A stretch of DNA of 64,000 nt from assembly GCF_014199445.1 (NCBI RefSeq), contig NZ_JACIJS010000001.1, positions 444,940 through 508,939 on the forward strand, given 5' to 3'. Positions 1-9,873 of this stretch are shown in pieces (the stretch's first letter is position 1; the number at the start of each line of letters is the position of its first letter). Source of the DNA: Rubricella aquisinus (GTDB lineage Bacteria > Pseudomonadota > Alphaproteobacteria > Rhodobacterales > Rhodobacteraceae). The notes under the pieces were generated by a model. That model saw only the letters and a list, made by a program, of their open reading frames with translations. It was not told the origin of the DNA and did no database searches. Position numbers and translations under genes: made by a program.

Positions 1-855
1 GGCTTTCTGAAGGACGCGGGCGCGGTCGCCTTTACCGATTGCGACAATCCGGTGCGCGACACCAAGGTGCTGCAACGCTGCATGACCTATGCCAAAGGGC
101 TCGATGCGCTGATCATCGGCCACCCGCAGGAGCCGATCCTGAGCGCGGGGGCCTGCATGACCTCCGGCCAGTTCGCCACCAAGCTGGGCCTGCCCGCTGT
201 CTCCACCTTGGCGGAGCGGATGGGGCTGGAGCGTGACCTCGCGCTGGTGGAGGCCACGGGCGTGCGCTATCACGCCGATCAGATCACCACCGCCGCTGCC
301 CTGCCGATCCTTGATCGTGCGCGCAAGGCGGGCCTTCGCGTGACAGCGGGCACCTCGATCCACCATCTCACGCTCAACGAATATGACGTCGCGGATTACC
401 GCACCTTCTTCAAGGTCAAGCCTCCGCTGCGCAGTGAGGAGGACCGGCAGGCGCTGATCCTTGCGCTGCAAGACGGGCAGATCGACGTGATCTCCTCCAT
501 GCACACGCCGCAGGATGAGGAAAGCAAACGCCTCCCCTTTGAGGAGGCCGCCTCGGGTGCGGTCGGATTGGAAACGCTCCTGCCCGCAGCGCTGCAACTT
601 GTGCATTCCGGGCATTTGACCCTGCCGGAGCTGTTCCGCTTTCTCAGCCTCAATCCGGCCAATCTGCTGGGCTTGGCGCAAGGGCGGCTCACACCGGGCA
701 CGCCGGCCGATTTGATCCTGTTTGACCCGGACACGCCCTACCGGCTGGACCGCGCGACGCTCGCCTCGAAATCCAAAAACACACCCTACGATCTGCGCCT
801 GATGCAAGGCAAGGTGCTGCGCACTTGGGTCGGCGGGCAGGAGGTCACGGCATGA
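1..855 (+). CDS. pyrC: Dihydroorotase-like protein, probably non-catalytic PyrC'/PyrX (5' end missing)
   Basis: The reading frame is open from base 1, so the N-terminus with the usual HxH metal site lies outside the window; 284 residues remain. The sequence has the amidohydrolase fold of dihydroorotases (third step of pyrimidine synthesis), including the SIHHLTLNE segment that matches the PHHL histidine block and a C-terminal beta-sandwich ([13 protein letters not shown]). The catalytic Asp block, normally DHAPH, reads SMHTPQ, with Met (codon 499-501) where the Asp is expected. In many bacteria such degenerate homologues (PyrX/PyrC') are structural partners of aspartate transcarbamoylase PyrB rather than enzymes; I infer the same here. 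The stop overlaps the plsY start (ATGA), so the two are translationally coupled. Confidence 0.85.
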   Translation, partial: GFLKDAGAVAFTDCDNPVRDTKVLQRCMTYAKGLDALIIGHPQEPILSAGACMTSGQFATKLGLPAVSTLAERMGLERDLALVEATGVRYHADQITTAAALPILDRARKAGLRVTAGTSIHHLTLNEYDVADYRTFFKVKPPLRSEEDRQALILALQDGQIDVISSMHTPQDEESKRLPFEEAASGAVGLETLLPAALQLVHSGHLTLPELFRFLSLNPANLLGLAQGRLTPGTPADLILFDPDTPYRLDRATLASKSKNTPYDLRLMQGKVLRTWVGGQEVTA

Positions 856-1481
856 GCGCATGGCTGCCCGATATTCTGGGATGGGAGCAGGCATGGCCGT
901 GGCTTCTTGGGATGCTGGTGAGTGGTTATCTGATCGGGTCGATCCCGTTTGGCGTGCTGATCACCCGCGCCTTTGGCATGGGCGACGTGCGCAAGATCGG
1001 GTCCGGTAATATTGGTGCCACCAACGTGCTGCGCACCGGGAACAAGGCGGCGGCCGCGCTGACGCTGCTTCTGGATGGCGGCAAGGGGGCGGTCGCGGTG
1101 CTGATCGCAACCAGCCTTTATGGCGGTCTGGCGGGGCAATTGGCCGGGTTGGGCGCGTTTTTGGGGCATCTCTTTCCGGTGTGGCTCGGGTTCAAGGGTG
1201 GGAAGGGCGTGGCGACCTTTCTTGGCCTGATGCTGGCCTTTTCGTGGCCCGTTGGGCTTGCCGCCTGTGGCACATGGCTGGCCACGGCGGTGGTGATGCG
1301 AATCTCGTCGCTGTCCGCGCTGATGGCGGCGGCGCTGACCCCCGTTTGGCTTTGGGTGTTTGGGCAGGAGCCACTGATCTGGCTGTCGATCCTGTTGGGC
1401 GCGCTTGTCTGGATCCGGCACGGGGCCAATATCCGCCGCATCCTTGCCGGGACGGAGCCGAAAATCGGCAAGGGCAAATAG
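852..1481 (+). CDS. plsY: Acyl-phosphate:glycerol-3-phosphate acyltransferase PlsY
   Basis: PlsY transfers an acyl chain from acyl-phosphate to glycerol-3-phosphate, the first membrane step of phospholipid synthesis. The 209-residue protein is almost entirely hydrophobic with about five membrane segments, and shows the three PlsY signatures: GSIPFG near residue 30, GSGNIGATN near residue 50 and a [10 protein letters not shown] loop near residue 115. I chose the ATG at 852, which overlaps the upstream stop, over an in-frame start at 825 inside the previous gene; PlsY proteins are normally about 200-220 residues and begin just before the first helix. Same-strand neighbours are pyrC' and dprA. 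Confidence 0.95.
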   Translation: MSAWLPDILGWEQAWPWLLGMLVSGYLIGSIPFGVLITRAFGMGDVRKIGSGNIGATNVLRTGNKAAAALTLLLDGGKGAVAVLIATSLYGGLAGQLAGLGAFLGHLFPVWLGFKGGKGVATFLGLMLAFSWPVGLAACGTWLATAVVMRISSLSALMAAALTPVWLWVFGQEPLIWLSILLGALVWIRHGANIRRILAGTEPKIGKGK

Positions 1482-1538
1482 CCCGTTTACCATTCGTTAA
1501 CCCCGGCCGCGCCATGCTCACCCCCGAAAGGTGCGCGC

Positions 1539-2681
1539 ATGGATGGATTCGGCTTCATTGACGGTGATCAGCCGCCTCTCCCCGATCCGGGGGAGGAGCT
1601 GTTTTGCCATGTGCGCCTCGCGCGCTCCCCACGCGTCGGCACGGCGACTTTTCAGCGGTTGATGGCGGAATATGGCACGGCTGAGCGCGCGCTTGAGGCG
1701 CTGCCCCATCGGGTGTCCCGCAGTGGCAAGGCGGATTATTGCCCGGCGCCAAAGGACCGGATCGAGGAAGAGATCGCGCGCGCCAGCGCAGCAGGCGCGC
1801 GCCCTCTCCTTTTGGGGCATCCGGGATACCCTGCGCGACTGGCCGAGATTGACGATGCGCCGCCGATCCTCTGGGCGCTGGGGGATTGCGCGCTGGCCCA
1901 TCGGCCAACCGTCGCACTGGTGGGCGCGCGCAACGCGTCCGCATTGGGCCAGCGACTGGCCGCCAACTTGGCTAAAGAGCTCGGAGCGGCGGGGCAGGTG
2001 ATCGTCTCCGGCATGGCACGCGGCATCGACCGCGCGGCCCATATGGCAAGCCTTGAGACCGGCAGCATCGCCGTGCTCGCAGGTGGGGTGGACGTGGTCT
2101 ATCCCCGGCAAAACAGCGATCTCGCAGCAGCCCTCAGCACAAGGGGCCTTCTGCTGTCAGAAGCACCAATGGGCTTGCAACCGCTCGCCCGGCATTTCCC
2201 CAAACGCAACCGGATCATCGCGGGTCTGTCACAGGCCACTGTCCTGATCGAAGCGGCGGAGCGGTCCGGCTCCCTCATCACCGCGCGAATGGCACTCGAA
2301 CAGGGGAGGGACGTGATGGCGGTGCCGGGCAATCCGCTTGACGGGCGCGCGGCGGGCTGTAACGCGCTGATCCGGCAGGGCGCGGCGCTGATCCGGGATG
2401 CGGCCGACGTGCTTGAAGCCCTTGATACGCCTATCCGTCAAACCCCGCTCAGGACCAACGGATTTCACGACCAGACCGGTCATTGGATGGGGGAGGAACC
2501 GCTGCCCGACCGCCTGCATCAGATGCTGCATGACCTGATCACGACCGCCCCGGTGCCGGAGGATACGCTGATCCGGCATCTTGGCCTGCCGGTGCCGCAG
2601 GTTGTGACCGCGCTCATGGATATGGAACTTGCCGGGCAGATTGATCGGCACGCGGGCGGGCTGATCTCCCGCCGCGTCTAG
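1539..2681 (+). CDS. dprA: DNA-processing protein DprA
   Basis: DprA (Smf) binds incoming single-stranded DNA during natural transformation and loads RecA. The 380-residue protein has an N-terminal helical region, the central Rossmann-like DprA domain (residues about 120-310: VALVGARNAS, SGMARGIDRAAH, GGVDVVYP, GLLLSEAP, RNRIIAGLS, AERSGSLITAR) and a C-terminal winged-helix module (about 325-378). Length and order are normal for the family. It sits 57 bp after plsY and probably shares its transcript. The gene is widespread in bacteria that are not known to be competent, so competence cannot be concluded from it. Its 3' end overlaps the convergent yqgE by 4 bp. Confidence 0.95.
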   Translation: MDGFGFIDGDQPPLPDPGEELFCHVRLARSPRVGTATFQRLMAEYGTAERALEALPHRVSRSGKADYCPAPKDRIEEEIARASAAGARPLLLGHPGYPARLAEIDDAPPILWALGDCALAHRPTVALVGARNASALGQRLAANLAKELGAAGQVIVSGMARGIDRAAHMASLETGSIAVLAGGVDVVYPRQNSDLAAALSTRGLLLSEAPMGLQPLARHFPKRNRIIAGLSQATVLIEAAERSGSLITARMALEQGRDVMAVPGNPLDGRAAGCNALIRQGAALIRDAADVLEALDTPIRQTPLRTNGFHDQTGHWMGEEPLPDRLHQMLHDLITTAPVPEDTLIRHLGLPVPQVVTALMDMELAGQIDRHAGGLISRRV

Positions 2682-3253
2682 GCCTGCCCGCCCGTCGCGG
2701 ACAAAAGGCGCGGATCAACGCCCAATGTCGCAAGCGCCGTTTCCCAAAGCTGAGCCTTCTCCGTCCTGAACACCAGATCGGGCGTCGCGGGCGCGATCAG
2801 CCATGCGTTTTCCTGCAATTCCTGCTCCAATTGCCCAGCGCCCCAGCCCGCATAGCCCAGGGCAAGAAGGGCATGCGCGGGCCCCTGCCCGGTGGCCACA
2901 TCCTTCAGCGCATCAATCGTGGCGGTCAGTGCGAAGGCCCCATGTTCGGCCTCTTGCGTGTCTTTGCCCTGATAATCGGCGCTGTGCAGAAGGAAACCGC
3001 GCTGTTTGTCCACCGGGCCGCCAGTATGCACATCCATATCCCGCGCCGGATCAAGCGCATCGACGCCCACTTGCGACACGATATCCGACAGGCGCAGGCC
3101 CGTGATCGGCTTGTTCACGATCAGACCCATCGCGCCCTCGGCATCATGGGACCACAGAAAAATCACCGATTGCGCGAACCGCCCATCCCCGATGGACGGC
3201 ATCGCCACCAGCAATTGCCCCCCGAGAAAGGCATCTTTCACTTCGTTTTCCAT
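2678..3253 (-). CDS. YqgE/AlgH family protein (UPF0301)
   Basis: The 191-residue product has the YqgE/AlgH fold: LLVAMPSIGDGRF, SVIFLWSHD, GAMGLIVNKP and GGPVDKQRGFLLH are hallmark blocks. The molecular function of this family is not settled; the AlgH name comes from alginate regulation in Pseudomonas and need not apply here. I placed the start at 3253 (MENEV...), just before the conserved domain. An upstream in-frame start at 3331 would add 26 residues of no recognisable character and run up to the leader of the divergent gene. No strong Shine-Dalgarno site decides between them. Confidence 0.85.
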   Translation of the reverse strand: MENEVKDAFLGGQLLVAMPSIGDGRFAQSVIFLWSHDAEGAMGLIVNKPITGLRLSDIVSQVGVDALDPARDMDVHTGGPVDKQRGFLLHSADYQGKDTQEAEHGAFALTATIDALKDVATGQGPAHALLALGYAGWGAGQLEQELQENAWLIAPATPDLVFRTEKAQLWETALATLGVDPRLLSATGGQA

Positions 3254-3349
3254 GAACACTAAAGTGGGGGTAACCGCACCGGGGTCAAGCATCTGTGATG
3301 TCGCGTAAACGTGAGTGTCATTGCCCGTCATCCTGTTTATCTAGGGGGT

Positions 3350-4150
3350 ATGAATATGACCCGTCCCCTCACCGCTGCCCTGCTCGTATGTTGTGGCACC
3401 ACCGCCATGGCGCAAGATGCCGTGCGCGACATCCGCCTTGTCCCCGGCTGGTCAGAGCCGGACGGCACCTATATCGCTGCCCTCAGCATCGCCCTTGAGC
3501 CGGGGTGGAAAACCTATTGGCGCAGTCCGGGGGAGGGCGGCATTCCACCGCTTTTCGATTGGTCCGGGTCGGACAATCTTGAGCGGGTCGATGTGATCTG
3601 GCCGACGCCGGAGGTGTATTATACCTATGGGATGCGATCGGTCGGATATGAAAATCAGGTCGTGTTTCCCCTTGTCATGACACCCACGGGCGATGGGCCG
3701 ATTGCCGCGACGCTCGATCTTTCGATTGGCGTGTGCCTTGACGTATGTATCCCGGCGGATGCCTCGCTCAGCGTGGTTCTGCCCCGCGATGAGGTGCATA
3801 ATGTCGATGCGATCACTCGGATCATGGCGCATGGCCCGGCCGAGGCCGCCGATATGGGCCTGACGGAGGCCATGTGCGACTTCACCCTCCTGCCCGATGG
3901 CGCGCTGAGCCTCACAGCCAGACTTGCCTTTGCCGACATCCCGGTGGACGATCCGGTCACGGTGTTCGAAATCGCGCATATGGCGGGTGATATCTGGATC
4001 GGGCCAAGCGAAACCACGCGCGACGACACAGGCTTCACCGCCACCGCACGGGTCGATTATTTCGGGGAAGGGGCGTTTTCCGCCCAGCGCGATCAGATCC
4101 GCATCAGCCTTCTCACGCCGGGGCGCGTCTACGAACAGAACGGCTGCTGA
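3350..4150 (+). CDS. Secreted DsbD N-terminal (alpha) domain-like protein
   Basis: 266 residues with a clear signal peptide (hydrophobic TAALLVCCG, probable cleavage after TAMA), so periplasmic. The mature part resembles the N-terminal DsbD-alpha/DsbC-corrector domain: EPGWKTYWRSPGEGG, the TYGMRSVGYENQVVFP block, and the active-site region VCLDVCIP carrying a CxxxC pair. In DsbD this domain passes electrons from the membrane domain to periplasmic thiol proteins; here it stands alone with no membrane or thioredoxin domain and no DsbD transmembrane gene nearby, so its partner is unknown. The start at 3350 follows a TAGGGGGT ribosome site; a start at 3311 lacks one and would put extra residues before the signal peptide. 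The 3' end overlaps the convergent RND gene by 38 bp. Confidence 0.8.
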   Translation: MNMTRPLTAALLVCCGTTAMAQDAVRDIRLVPGWSEPDGTYIAALSIALEPGWKTYWRSPGEGGIPPLFDWSGSDNLERVDVIWPTPEVYYTYGMRSVGYENQVVFPLVMTPTGDGPIAATLDLSIGVCLDVCIPADASLSVVLPRDEVHNVDAITRIMAHGPAEAADMGLTEAMCDFTLLPDGALSLTARLAFADIPVDDPVTVFEIAHMAGDIWIGPSETTRDDTGFTATARVDYFGEGAFSAQRDQIRISLLTPGRVYEQNGC

Positions 4151-7100
4151 TCCAGCCCATCAGCACCGCGAGCGTGAACACCCCGATCAGGCCAAGCCCC
4201 ATCGCGACCAGCGCGCCCATTGCACCCGGCAGACCGAAGCCAAACGGCATCGCCCCGGTCAGCCCATAGGCGCCAACCGTCGCCGCGATCACGGCCACCA
4301 TGCCAACCCCGGTCAAGCCCATGATCCAGCGCGCCCGCGCGGGCACATGCGTGCCGCGCCCCATCCGCCGCAACCCGCGCAGCGCGAGGCCCACGTCGCG
4401 CTGCACGATCACCAGCGACGGCACGATGACCAGCACCAGCACCATGCCAAACCCCAGCCCATAGACCAGCGTGATCACGGTCGGTTTGAGGAATTGCGCC
4501 TGCTGGCTCGTTTCATACAAGAGCGGCGCCAGCCCCAGCACCGTTGTCAGGGTCGTCAGCAGCACGGCACGCAATCTGTCCGACACCGCATCAATCACCG
4601 CAGGCACGATCGCGCGGCCCTTGGCCCGCTCATCCATCCGGGTGATCAGCACGATGGAATCGTTGATGATGATCCCGGTCATGCCAATCAGCCCCACCAC
4701 CGTGAACATCGACAGCGGCACATCCCAGATGTAATGGCCCCAGATCGTCCCGACGAGACCAAAGGGAATGATCGCCATCACCACGATGGGCCGCAGCCAA
4801 CTGGAGAAAATCCATGCAAGCGTCAGGTAAATGCCCAGCAGGCACAGCGCAAAGCCGATCATCGCCTCGCTCAGGAAATCACGCTCCTGCTGGGCAAGCC
4901 CCCCTTCGACATATTCCACCCCATAGCGGGAGGCGATGTCGGGCAGGATTTCACTGCGCATGAGGGTGGAGATTTCGTCAGCCCGCGCCGGGTCATCCTC
5001 GGAGATTTCGCCGGTCACGGTCACGACCCGCAACCCATCCTCCCGCCGGATCGACGCAAAGCCGAGCGACTCGCGCACCGACACCACCTCCGACAGGCGG
5101 ACGAATGCGCCATCCGGCCCGGTCACATGGGTCTTATCCAGAAAATCCGCCGTCAGTTCCGTGGGATCAAGGCGGACGGTGACGGTCGCGTTTCGGGTGC
5201 CTTCGGGGAAGCGGGCGGCCTCTATCCCAGCAAGCCGGTCCCGCAGCGTCGTGCCGACCCCGTCAATGGTAAAGCCCAACGCCGCCCCGCGCGGTGTCAG
5301 TTCCAGTGCCAGTTCGGATTTGTCATAGGGCAGCGTGTCCTCCAGCCCCGACACTTCGCCAAACTGACCCATGCGGGAGATCAGCGCCTGTGACGCGGCC
5401 TTGAGCGTGCCGATATCGGAGCCATAGAATTTGACGTCGAGGTTATCGCCACCCGGCCCGCCACCCCAGCGGCGGAAGCTGAATGTCTCCAGATTGGGGG
5501 CGCGGCGCACCTCATCCTGAATGGCCGACACCACATCGCGGGAGGACATGGGCCGCAAATCGGCATCCAGCAGCTCGATGGTGATGGAGCCAAGCTCGTC
5601 CGGCTCTTTCTGATCCGCGCCCGAGAGGCCGCGCCCGGTGGTGCCACCCACTTGGGTCATCACGAACACGATGGGGTTCACCCCGGTCTCTTGCGCGAAG
5701 CGTGCGCCCACAGCATTGGTCGCGCGGTCCAATTCGCGGACCATCGCGCGGGTCTCCTCCCGCGGGGTGCCGGGCAGCATGGCGATATTCCCGCTGACCG
5801 AATTTTCCTCCGGGTTGTTGAAAAAGCGCCATGTCACGTCGCCCTGCTGAAACAGACTGATCGCCCCGGCCAATGCCACGAAAGACAGGGCCAGTACGGG
5901 ATAGCGCGCGCGGATCACCAGCGCGATGAACGGGCGGAACACCCGGCGCCGGAGGGCCTCAAAGCCGCGATTCACCACGCGGCTCGGCGCGTCATACCAT
6001 GGCCCGGCAAGGGTCGCGCGCACCCGGCCCGACAGGATCACCAGCACCAACAGGCCAAGTGCGGACACCAGCGTCGCGCCCAAGGGAAGCGACCAGCCGG
6101 GGAAGGCATAGCCGACCGTCAGCATCGGAAAGACCTCCCATGCCTCCCCGATCAATGCCCAATCACCCTCAAACCGGGGCTGCAAGCCTGCAAGCCCCGC
6201 CACCGCCAACCCGATCGCCACCGGGATCAGCGCAAGCCCGGCAAAAAGGCTCAGCACATGCCCCCGCGCCGCCCGCTCCTGCGCTTCAAGCGCGTGGCGC
6301 ATATGGGCCGGAAGGATGAGGAAGCATTCGATCAGGCTCGCCAACAGCACCACCGACACGGTGAACGGAATATCCGCGATCAATTGCCCGAACCGCCCGG
6401 AAATCACCGCCAACCCGGCAAAGGCGATCACGGTCGTGATCGTCGCGGAGACAACCGGTAACGACATCCGCTCCGCCGCGTTGGTCGCAGCGAGCACCGG
6501 GCTTTCGCCCAATTCGCGGTGCCGGTAATCCGCGTGCTCCCCCACCACAATCGCATCGTCAACCACGATCCCCAAACAGATCAGCAGCGCAAAAAGGGAG
6601 ATCATGTTGAGCGTCAGCCCGAACGCGAACATCAGCGCCAGCGTCGCGAGCATCGCCACGGGTATCCCCGCCGCGACCCAGAACGCAGTGCGCGCGGACA
6701 GAAACAAAAACAGCAACCCCACCACCAGCGCCAATCCCATCAGCCCGTTCGACAACAGGATATTGAGCCGGTCAGAAATCGCCTCTGCCCGCGTGCGGAT
6801 CAATTCGATGGTGACACCTTCGGGCAGGGTTGCTTCCATCTCTGTCGCGATCTGCTCGACGGTGTTCTGAATGCCGATGGCGTCCCCCGCCGCGCTGCGG
6901 TCCACGTTGATTTGCACCGCCGGAAAATCGCCTCGGAAATAGGCCCGGTTGCGGGTGATGCCCTCCTCGCGCACCTCGGCGACCTCGCCCACCGTGAGCG
7001 TGCGGCCCTGCGCGTCGGAGCGGACGACGATGGCCGCGATCTCCTCAGCTGTGCGTTTCTCAACCCCGGTGCGCAGCCGCGCGCCGCTGCCCACATCCCC

Positions 7101-7739
7101 GGCGGGGCGGGTTTCGGCCCCGGCACCAATGGCATTGGCGATCTGGCGCAGGGTCACGTCATGGCGGATCAGGCTCGCCTCCGTCGCCGTCACAAGGATC
7201 GAGCGGCCCTCAACCCCCGACATGCTGGTGCGCGTGACCCCTTCGCGGAACAGGCGGGCGAGGAATTCATCGCCATAGGATGACAATTGCTCCACCCCCA
7301 CCGGGCCGGAAATCACCACCTCCGTCACCCGGTCGCGCCACGCGCCGCGCGTGATCACCGGATCATCCGCGCCATCGGGCAGGCTGTTCAAGACTTGGCC
7401 AACGGCGGTTTCCACGTCGCCTGCCGCGCGCGCCATGTCCCAGCCCGGCTCAAAATCAATGCGGATGCTGGCGCTGCCCTCGCGGGAGGTGGACAGCGTG
7501 CCTTCCACGCCCTCCACGGCGGCCACCGCTGGCTCCAGTACCGACACGACGCCCCGGTCCATGTCATCCGGGCCAGCGCCATCCCATGCCACGGACACGC
7601 GCACATTCTCGACCACCACATCGGGGAAGAATTGCGCGCGAAGCTGCGTCGCCGCCGCAAGGCCCAGCGCGATCATGATCACAAGGATCAGATTTGCCGC
7701 CGTCCGGTGCCGTACGAAATAGGCGAGCATCCCGCGCAT
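4113..7739 (-). CDS. RND-family efflux permease (AcrB/HAE1-like)
   Basis: An inner-membrane proton-driven exporter of 1208 residues. The N-terminus starts with a membrane helix followed by a large periplasmic loop; the central helix block holds the charged pair of TM4 in GIVVDDAIVVGEH; a second periplasmic loop and a second helix block follow, ending in a C-terminal pair of extra hydrophobic segments before an RRR tail. Typical HAE1 pumps are about 1020-1050 residues, so this one is long: there are extra residues in the middle (around residues 480-600, hydrophobic) and at the C-terminus. It lies 3 bp downstream of its adaptor gene and will be co-transcribed. No outer-membrane channel gene is nearby. 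Substrate is unknown. Confidence 0.92.
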   Translation of the reverse strand: MRGMLAYFVRHRTAANLILVIMIALGLAAATQLRAQFFPDVVVENVRVSVAWDGAGPDDMDRGVVSVLEPAVAAVEGVEGTLSTSREGSASIRIDFEPGWDMARAAGDVETAVGQVLNSLPDGADDPVITRGAWRDRVTEVVISGPVGVEQLSSYGDEFLARLFREGVTRTSMSGVEGRSILVTATEASLIRHDVTLRQIANAIGAGAETRPAGDVGSGARLRTGVEKRTAEEIAAIVVRSDAQGRTLTVGEVAEVREEGITRNRAYFRGDFPAVQINVDRSAAGDAIGIQNTVEQIATEMEATLPEGVTIELIRTRAEAISDRLNILLSNGLMGLALVVGLLFLFLSARTAFWVAAGIPVAMLATLALMFAFGLTLNMISLFALLICLGIVVDDAIVVGEHADYRHRELGESPVLAATNAAERMSLPVVSATITTVIAFAGLAVISGRFGQLIADIPFTVSVVLLASLIECFLILPAHMRHALEAQERAARGHVLSLFAGLALIPVAIGLAVAGLAGLQPRFEGDWALIGEAWEVFPMLTVGYAFPGWSLPLGATLVSALGLLVLVILSGRVRATLAGPWYDAPSRVVNRGFEALRRRVFRPFIALVIRARYPVLALSFVALAGAISLFQQGDVTWRFFNNPEENSVSGNIAMLPGTPREETRAMVRELDRATNAVGARFAQETGVNPIVFVMTQVGGTTGRGLSGADQKEPDELGSITIELLDADLRPMSSRDVVSAIQDEVRRAPNLETFSFRRWGGGPGGDNLDVKFYGSDIGTLKAASQALISRMGQFGEVSGLEDTLPYDKSELALELTPRGAALGFTIDGVGTTLRDRLAGIEAARFPEGTRNATVTVRLDPTELTADFLDKTHVTGPDGAFVRLSEVVSVRESLGFASIRREDGLRVVTVTGEISEDDPARADEISTLMRSEILPDIASRYGVEYVEGGLAQQERDFLSEAMIGFALCLLGIYLTLAWIFSSWLRPIVVMAIIPFGLVGTIWGHYIWDVPLSMFTVVGLIGMTGIIINDSIVLITRMDERAKGRAIVPAVIDAVSDRLRAVLLTTLTTVLGLAPLLYETSQQAQFLKPTVITLVYGLGFGMVLVLVIVPSLVIVQRDVGLALRGLRRMGRGTHVPARARWIMGLTGVGMVAVIAATVGAYGLTGAMPFGFGLPGAMGALVAMGLGLIGVFTLAVLMGWISSRSVRRRAPA

Positions 7740-7742
7740 CGG

Positions 7743-9203
7743 TCAGCCCCCCATCCGCTGTTCAAGCCGGTTGACCATCTCCACCGGCACATCCGGCTGC
7801 TCAAGTGCGGCAAGGAGGCGCTGTTTTGCCTGCGCGGGCATCCGATTGTTGCCCTCGACAAAAGCACGCAGTGCCGCGCGGCGCGTATCATCAAGGCGGA
7901 TCGTGGCAGGCTCCGGCGTGGTTGCTGCTGTCTCCTCCGTCACCAAAGGCGTGACAAGGATGCCGGGGCCAAGCTGCGGCTGACGCTCCACCACGAAACG
8001 GAGCCCCTCCGCCAGACCGCGCAGGATCACATCATCGCCCTGACGGCGCAGCATTTCGGTCTGCACCTCCTCCAGCCGGTTATCCGCCGTGACGATCAGC
8101 ACCCGGCCATCGGCCGTCAGGGCCGTTGCGGGCAGCACGGCAACCCCGCCCAACGCGGGCTCCGCCACCGTGACGGTCACGAAATCGCCCGGGCGCATCA
8201 CATTGGCCGCACTTGAGCCAAGGCGCGCGAAAAGCTGTCGTCCCGTCTCTCCCTCTCCGGTCGCGACGCCCGTCCGCTCTATCGTCGCAGGGGCGGAGAA
8301 CGGCACCGCGTCAAGGTCAAGCGTCACCGTCGCCCGGTCACTGCGCATCGTGCCATCGCGCGCGACCAATCGGGCAAATTCCGCGTTCGTCACACGAAAC
8401 GCTACGTCGAGCGCGTTGCGGTCGATCAACAGGCCAAGCCGCTCATTGGCGCTGACACGGCGGCCAAGGGCGGCGCTCGTCTCCGTCAGAACTCCGGCGA
8501 AGGGGGCGGTGATCTCGGTCTCCTGCAAGGCGCGGTCGGCTTCCCGCAGGGCGATATCGGCACGGTCAAGCGCGATCTGCGCGCGCGGCACGGCGGCCTC
8601 CGCACTCAGCAGCGCCTGTCGGCGGGTCAGCACGGTTTGGTCCGCTTGACTGAGCGCAAGCTCTGCCGCCTCCACCGTGGCATCAGTGCCAACGCCCCGC
8701 GCCCGCAAATCCTGTTGCCGCGCCAATGCGCGCGCCCGCAAATCCCGCTGGGCAATCGCTGCGGTCAACTCATCCCCCGCCAGAACGAGGCCCGCGCGCC
8801 GCTCCGTCAGGGTGGCTGCCGCGTCCTGCCGTTCAGCGGCGGCACGATCCCGCGCCGCCTGCGCCTCCGCCGGGTCGATGCGCAACAACACCTCCCCTTG
8901 CGCGACCTCACCGCCATCGCGGAAGGCTGCTGACAGTTCGGTGACCGGGCCGCCCTGCGGGGCGCGCAATTCCAGTATGCGCGCGCTATCCACAGTGCCG
9001 AATGTCGTAATTACCGGCGTGGCCTCAGTCAGGGCGACCGTCTCCACCGGGACGGAAAAGCTGCGCTCCCCGCCGGGGCGGCCAAATCGCTGGGACGGCT
9101 CTTCCGCCTCGTCAGAGCGCAGCAGCCCTGCGCCGAAAACCAACAGGCCCAGCGTGACGCTCATCAGAAACAGGCCGGTCAACCCGCGCAACAGAAATCG
9201 CAT
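7743..9203 (-). CDS. RND efflux periplasmic adaptor (membrane fusion protein)
   Basis: 486 residues with an N-terminal membrane anchor (LTGLFLMSVTLGLLVFGAG), a lipoyl-like half (LELRAPQGGPVTEL...GEVLLRIDPAE), a long alpha-helical coiled-coil hairpin rich in Ala, Arg, Glu and Leu (about residues 115-235), the return lipoyl half (ITAPFAGVLTE) and the beta-barrel region. It links the RND permease downstream to an outer-membrane channel. The C-terminal 60 residues are an unusual extension (PATIRLDDTRRAALRAFVEGN...) predicted helical. Start at 9203 gives a standard anchor. It opens the two-gene pump operon, 86 bp after moaB. Confidence 0.93.
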   Translation of the reverse strand: MRFLLRGLTGLFLMSVTLGLLVFGAGLLRSDEAEEPSQRFGRPGGERSFSVPVETVALTEATPVITTFGTVDSARILELRAPQGGPVTELSAAFRDGGEVAQGEVLLRIDPAEAQAARDRAAAERQDAAATLTERRAGLVLAGDELTAAIAQRDLRARALARQQDLRARGVGTDATVEAAELALSQADQTVLTRRQALLSAEAAVPRAQIALDRADIALREADRALQETEITAPFAGVLTETSAALGRRVSANERLGLLIDRNALDVAFRVTNAEFARLVARDGTMRSDRATVTLDLDAVPFSAPATIERTGVATGEGETGRQLFARLGSSAANVMRPGDFVTVTVAEPALGGVAVLPATALTADGRVLIVTADNRLEEVQTEMLRRQGDDVILRGLAEGLRFVVERQPQLGPGILVTPLVTEETAATTPEPATIRLDDTRRAALRAFVEGNNRMPAQAKQRLLAALEQPDVPVEMVNRLEQRMGG

Positions 9204-9289
9204 ATGTCACTTTCCAAACGACCCGCAAACAGGGTCATGGTCAGGATATAGTATTGATTTCACGAAACACGAACGGGATTCCGTCGCGG

Positions 9290-9832
9290 CTATTTCCGCT
9301 TTTTGTGTTCTTCGAGCCGGGGGAAGATTTCGACGAAGTTGCAGGGCATGTGCCGGTAGTCGAGTTGCCAGCGCAAAATCTCGTCCCAGCCATCCTTGCA
9401 TGCCCCGGTCGAGCCGGGCAGCGCAAACAGGTACGTCCCGCCCGCGACACCAGCACAGGCACGCGACTGCACAGCGGATGTGCCGATTTTCTGAAAGGAA
9501 ATCATGGTAAACAGGGTCGAGAACGCGTCGATCTCTTTCTCATAGACGTCGCGATGCGCCTCCACCGTGACATCGCGCCCGGTAAGGCCGGTCCCCCCCG
9601 TGGAGATCACGACATCCACGTCCTCCCGCGCAATCCATGCCCGCAATTGATCCGCGATGACGGCGCGGTCATCAGGCAAAATTTTACGGTCGGCAAGGAT
9701 ATGACCCGCATCGGTCAGGCGCTGCACCAGCGTATCGCCCGACCGATCCTCCGCCAGTGTGCGCGTGTCCGACAGAGTCAGAACAGCGATCCGACAGGGA
9801 ATAAAGGCGCGGCTTTCGTCAATTCGGCTCAT
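9290..9832 (-). CDS. moaB: Molybdenum cofactor biosynthesis protein B
   Basis: MoaB/MogA-type enzyme of 180 residues acting in molybdopterin adenylylation. The MPT-binding motif STGGTGLTGRDVT (about residue 95) and the ALPGSTGACKDGWDEIL segment near the C-terminus are both intact. It lies between the UDG gene and the efflux operon on the same strand. Together with modABC about 20 kb away it indicates active molybdoenzyme metabolism. Confidence 0.95.
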   Translation of the reverse strand: MSRIDESRAFIPCRIAVLTLSDTRTLAEDRSGDTLVQRLTDAGHILADRKILPDDRAVIADQLRAWIAREDVDVVISTGGTGLTGRDVTVEAHRDVYEKEIDAFSTLFTMISFQKIGTSAVQSRACAGVAGGTYLFALPGSTGACKDGWDEILRWQLDYRHMPCNFVEIFPRLEEHKKRK

Positions 9833-9873
9833 TTCTCATCCCTCGATCCCGGTTGTAGGCACGGCGCGCCACG

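Noticed and set aside
3924-5393. A 489-codon open frame opposite the RND pump gene
   Set aside because: Its sequence is rich in His, Gln and Arg with no domain, the pattern of an antisense frame to a GC-rich gene; the RND protein on the other strand is unmistakable.
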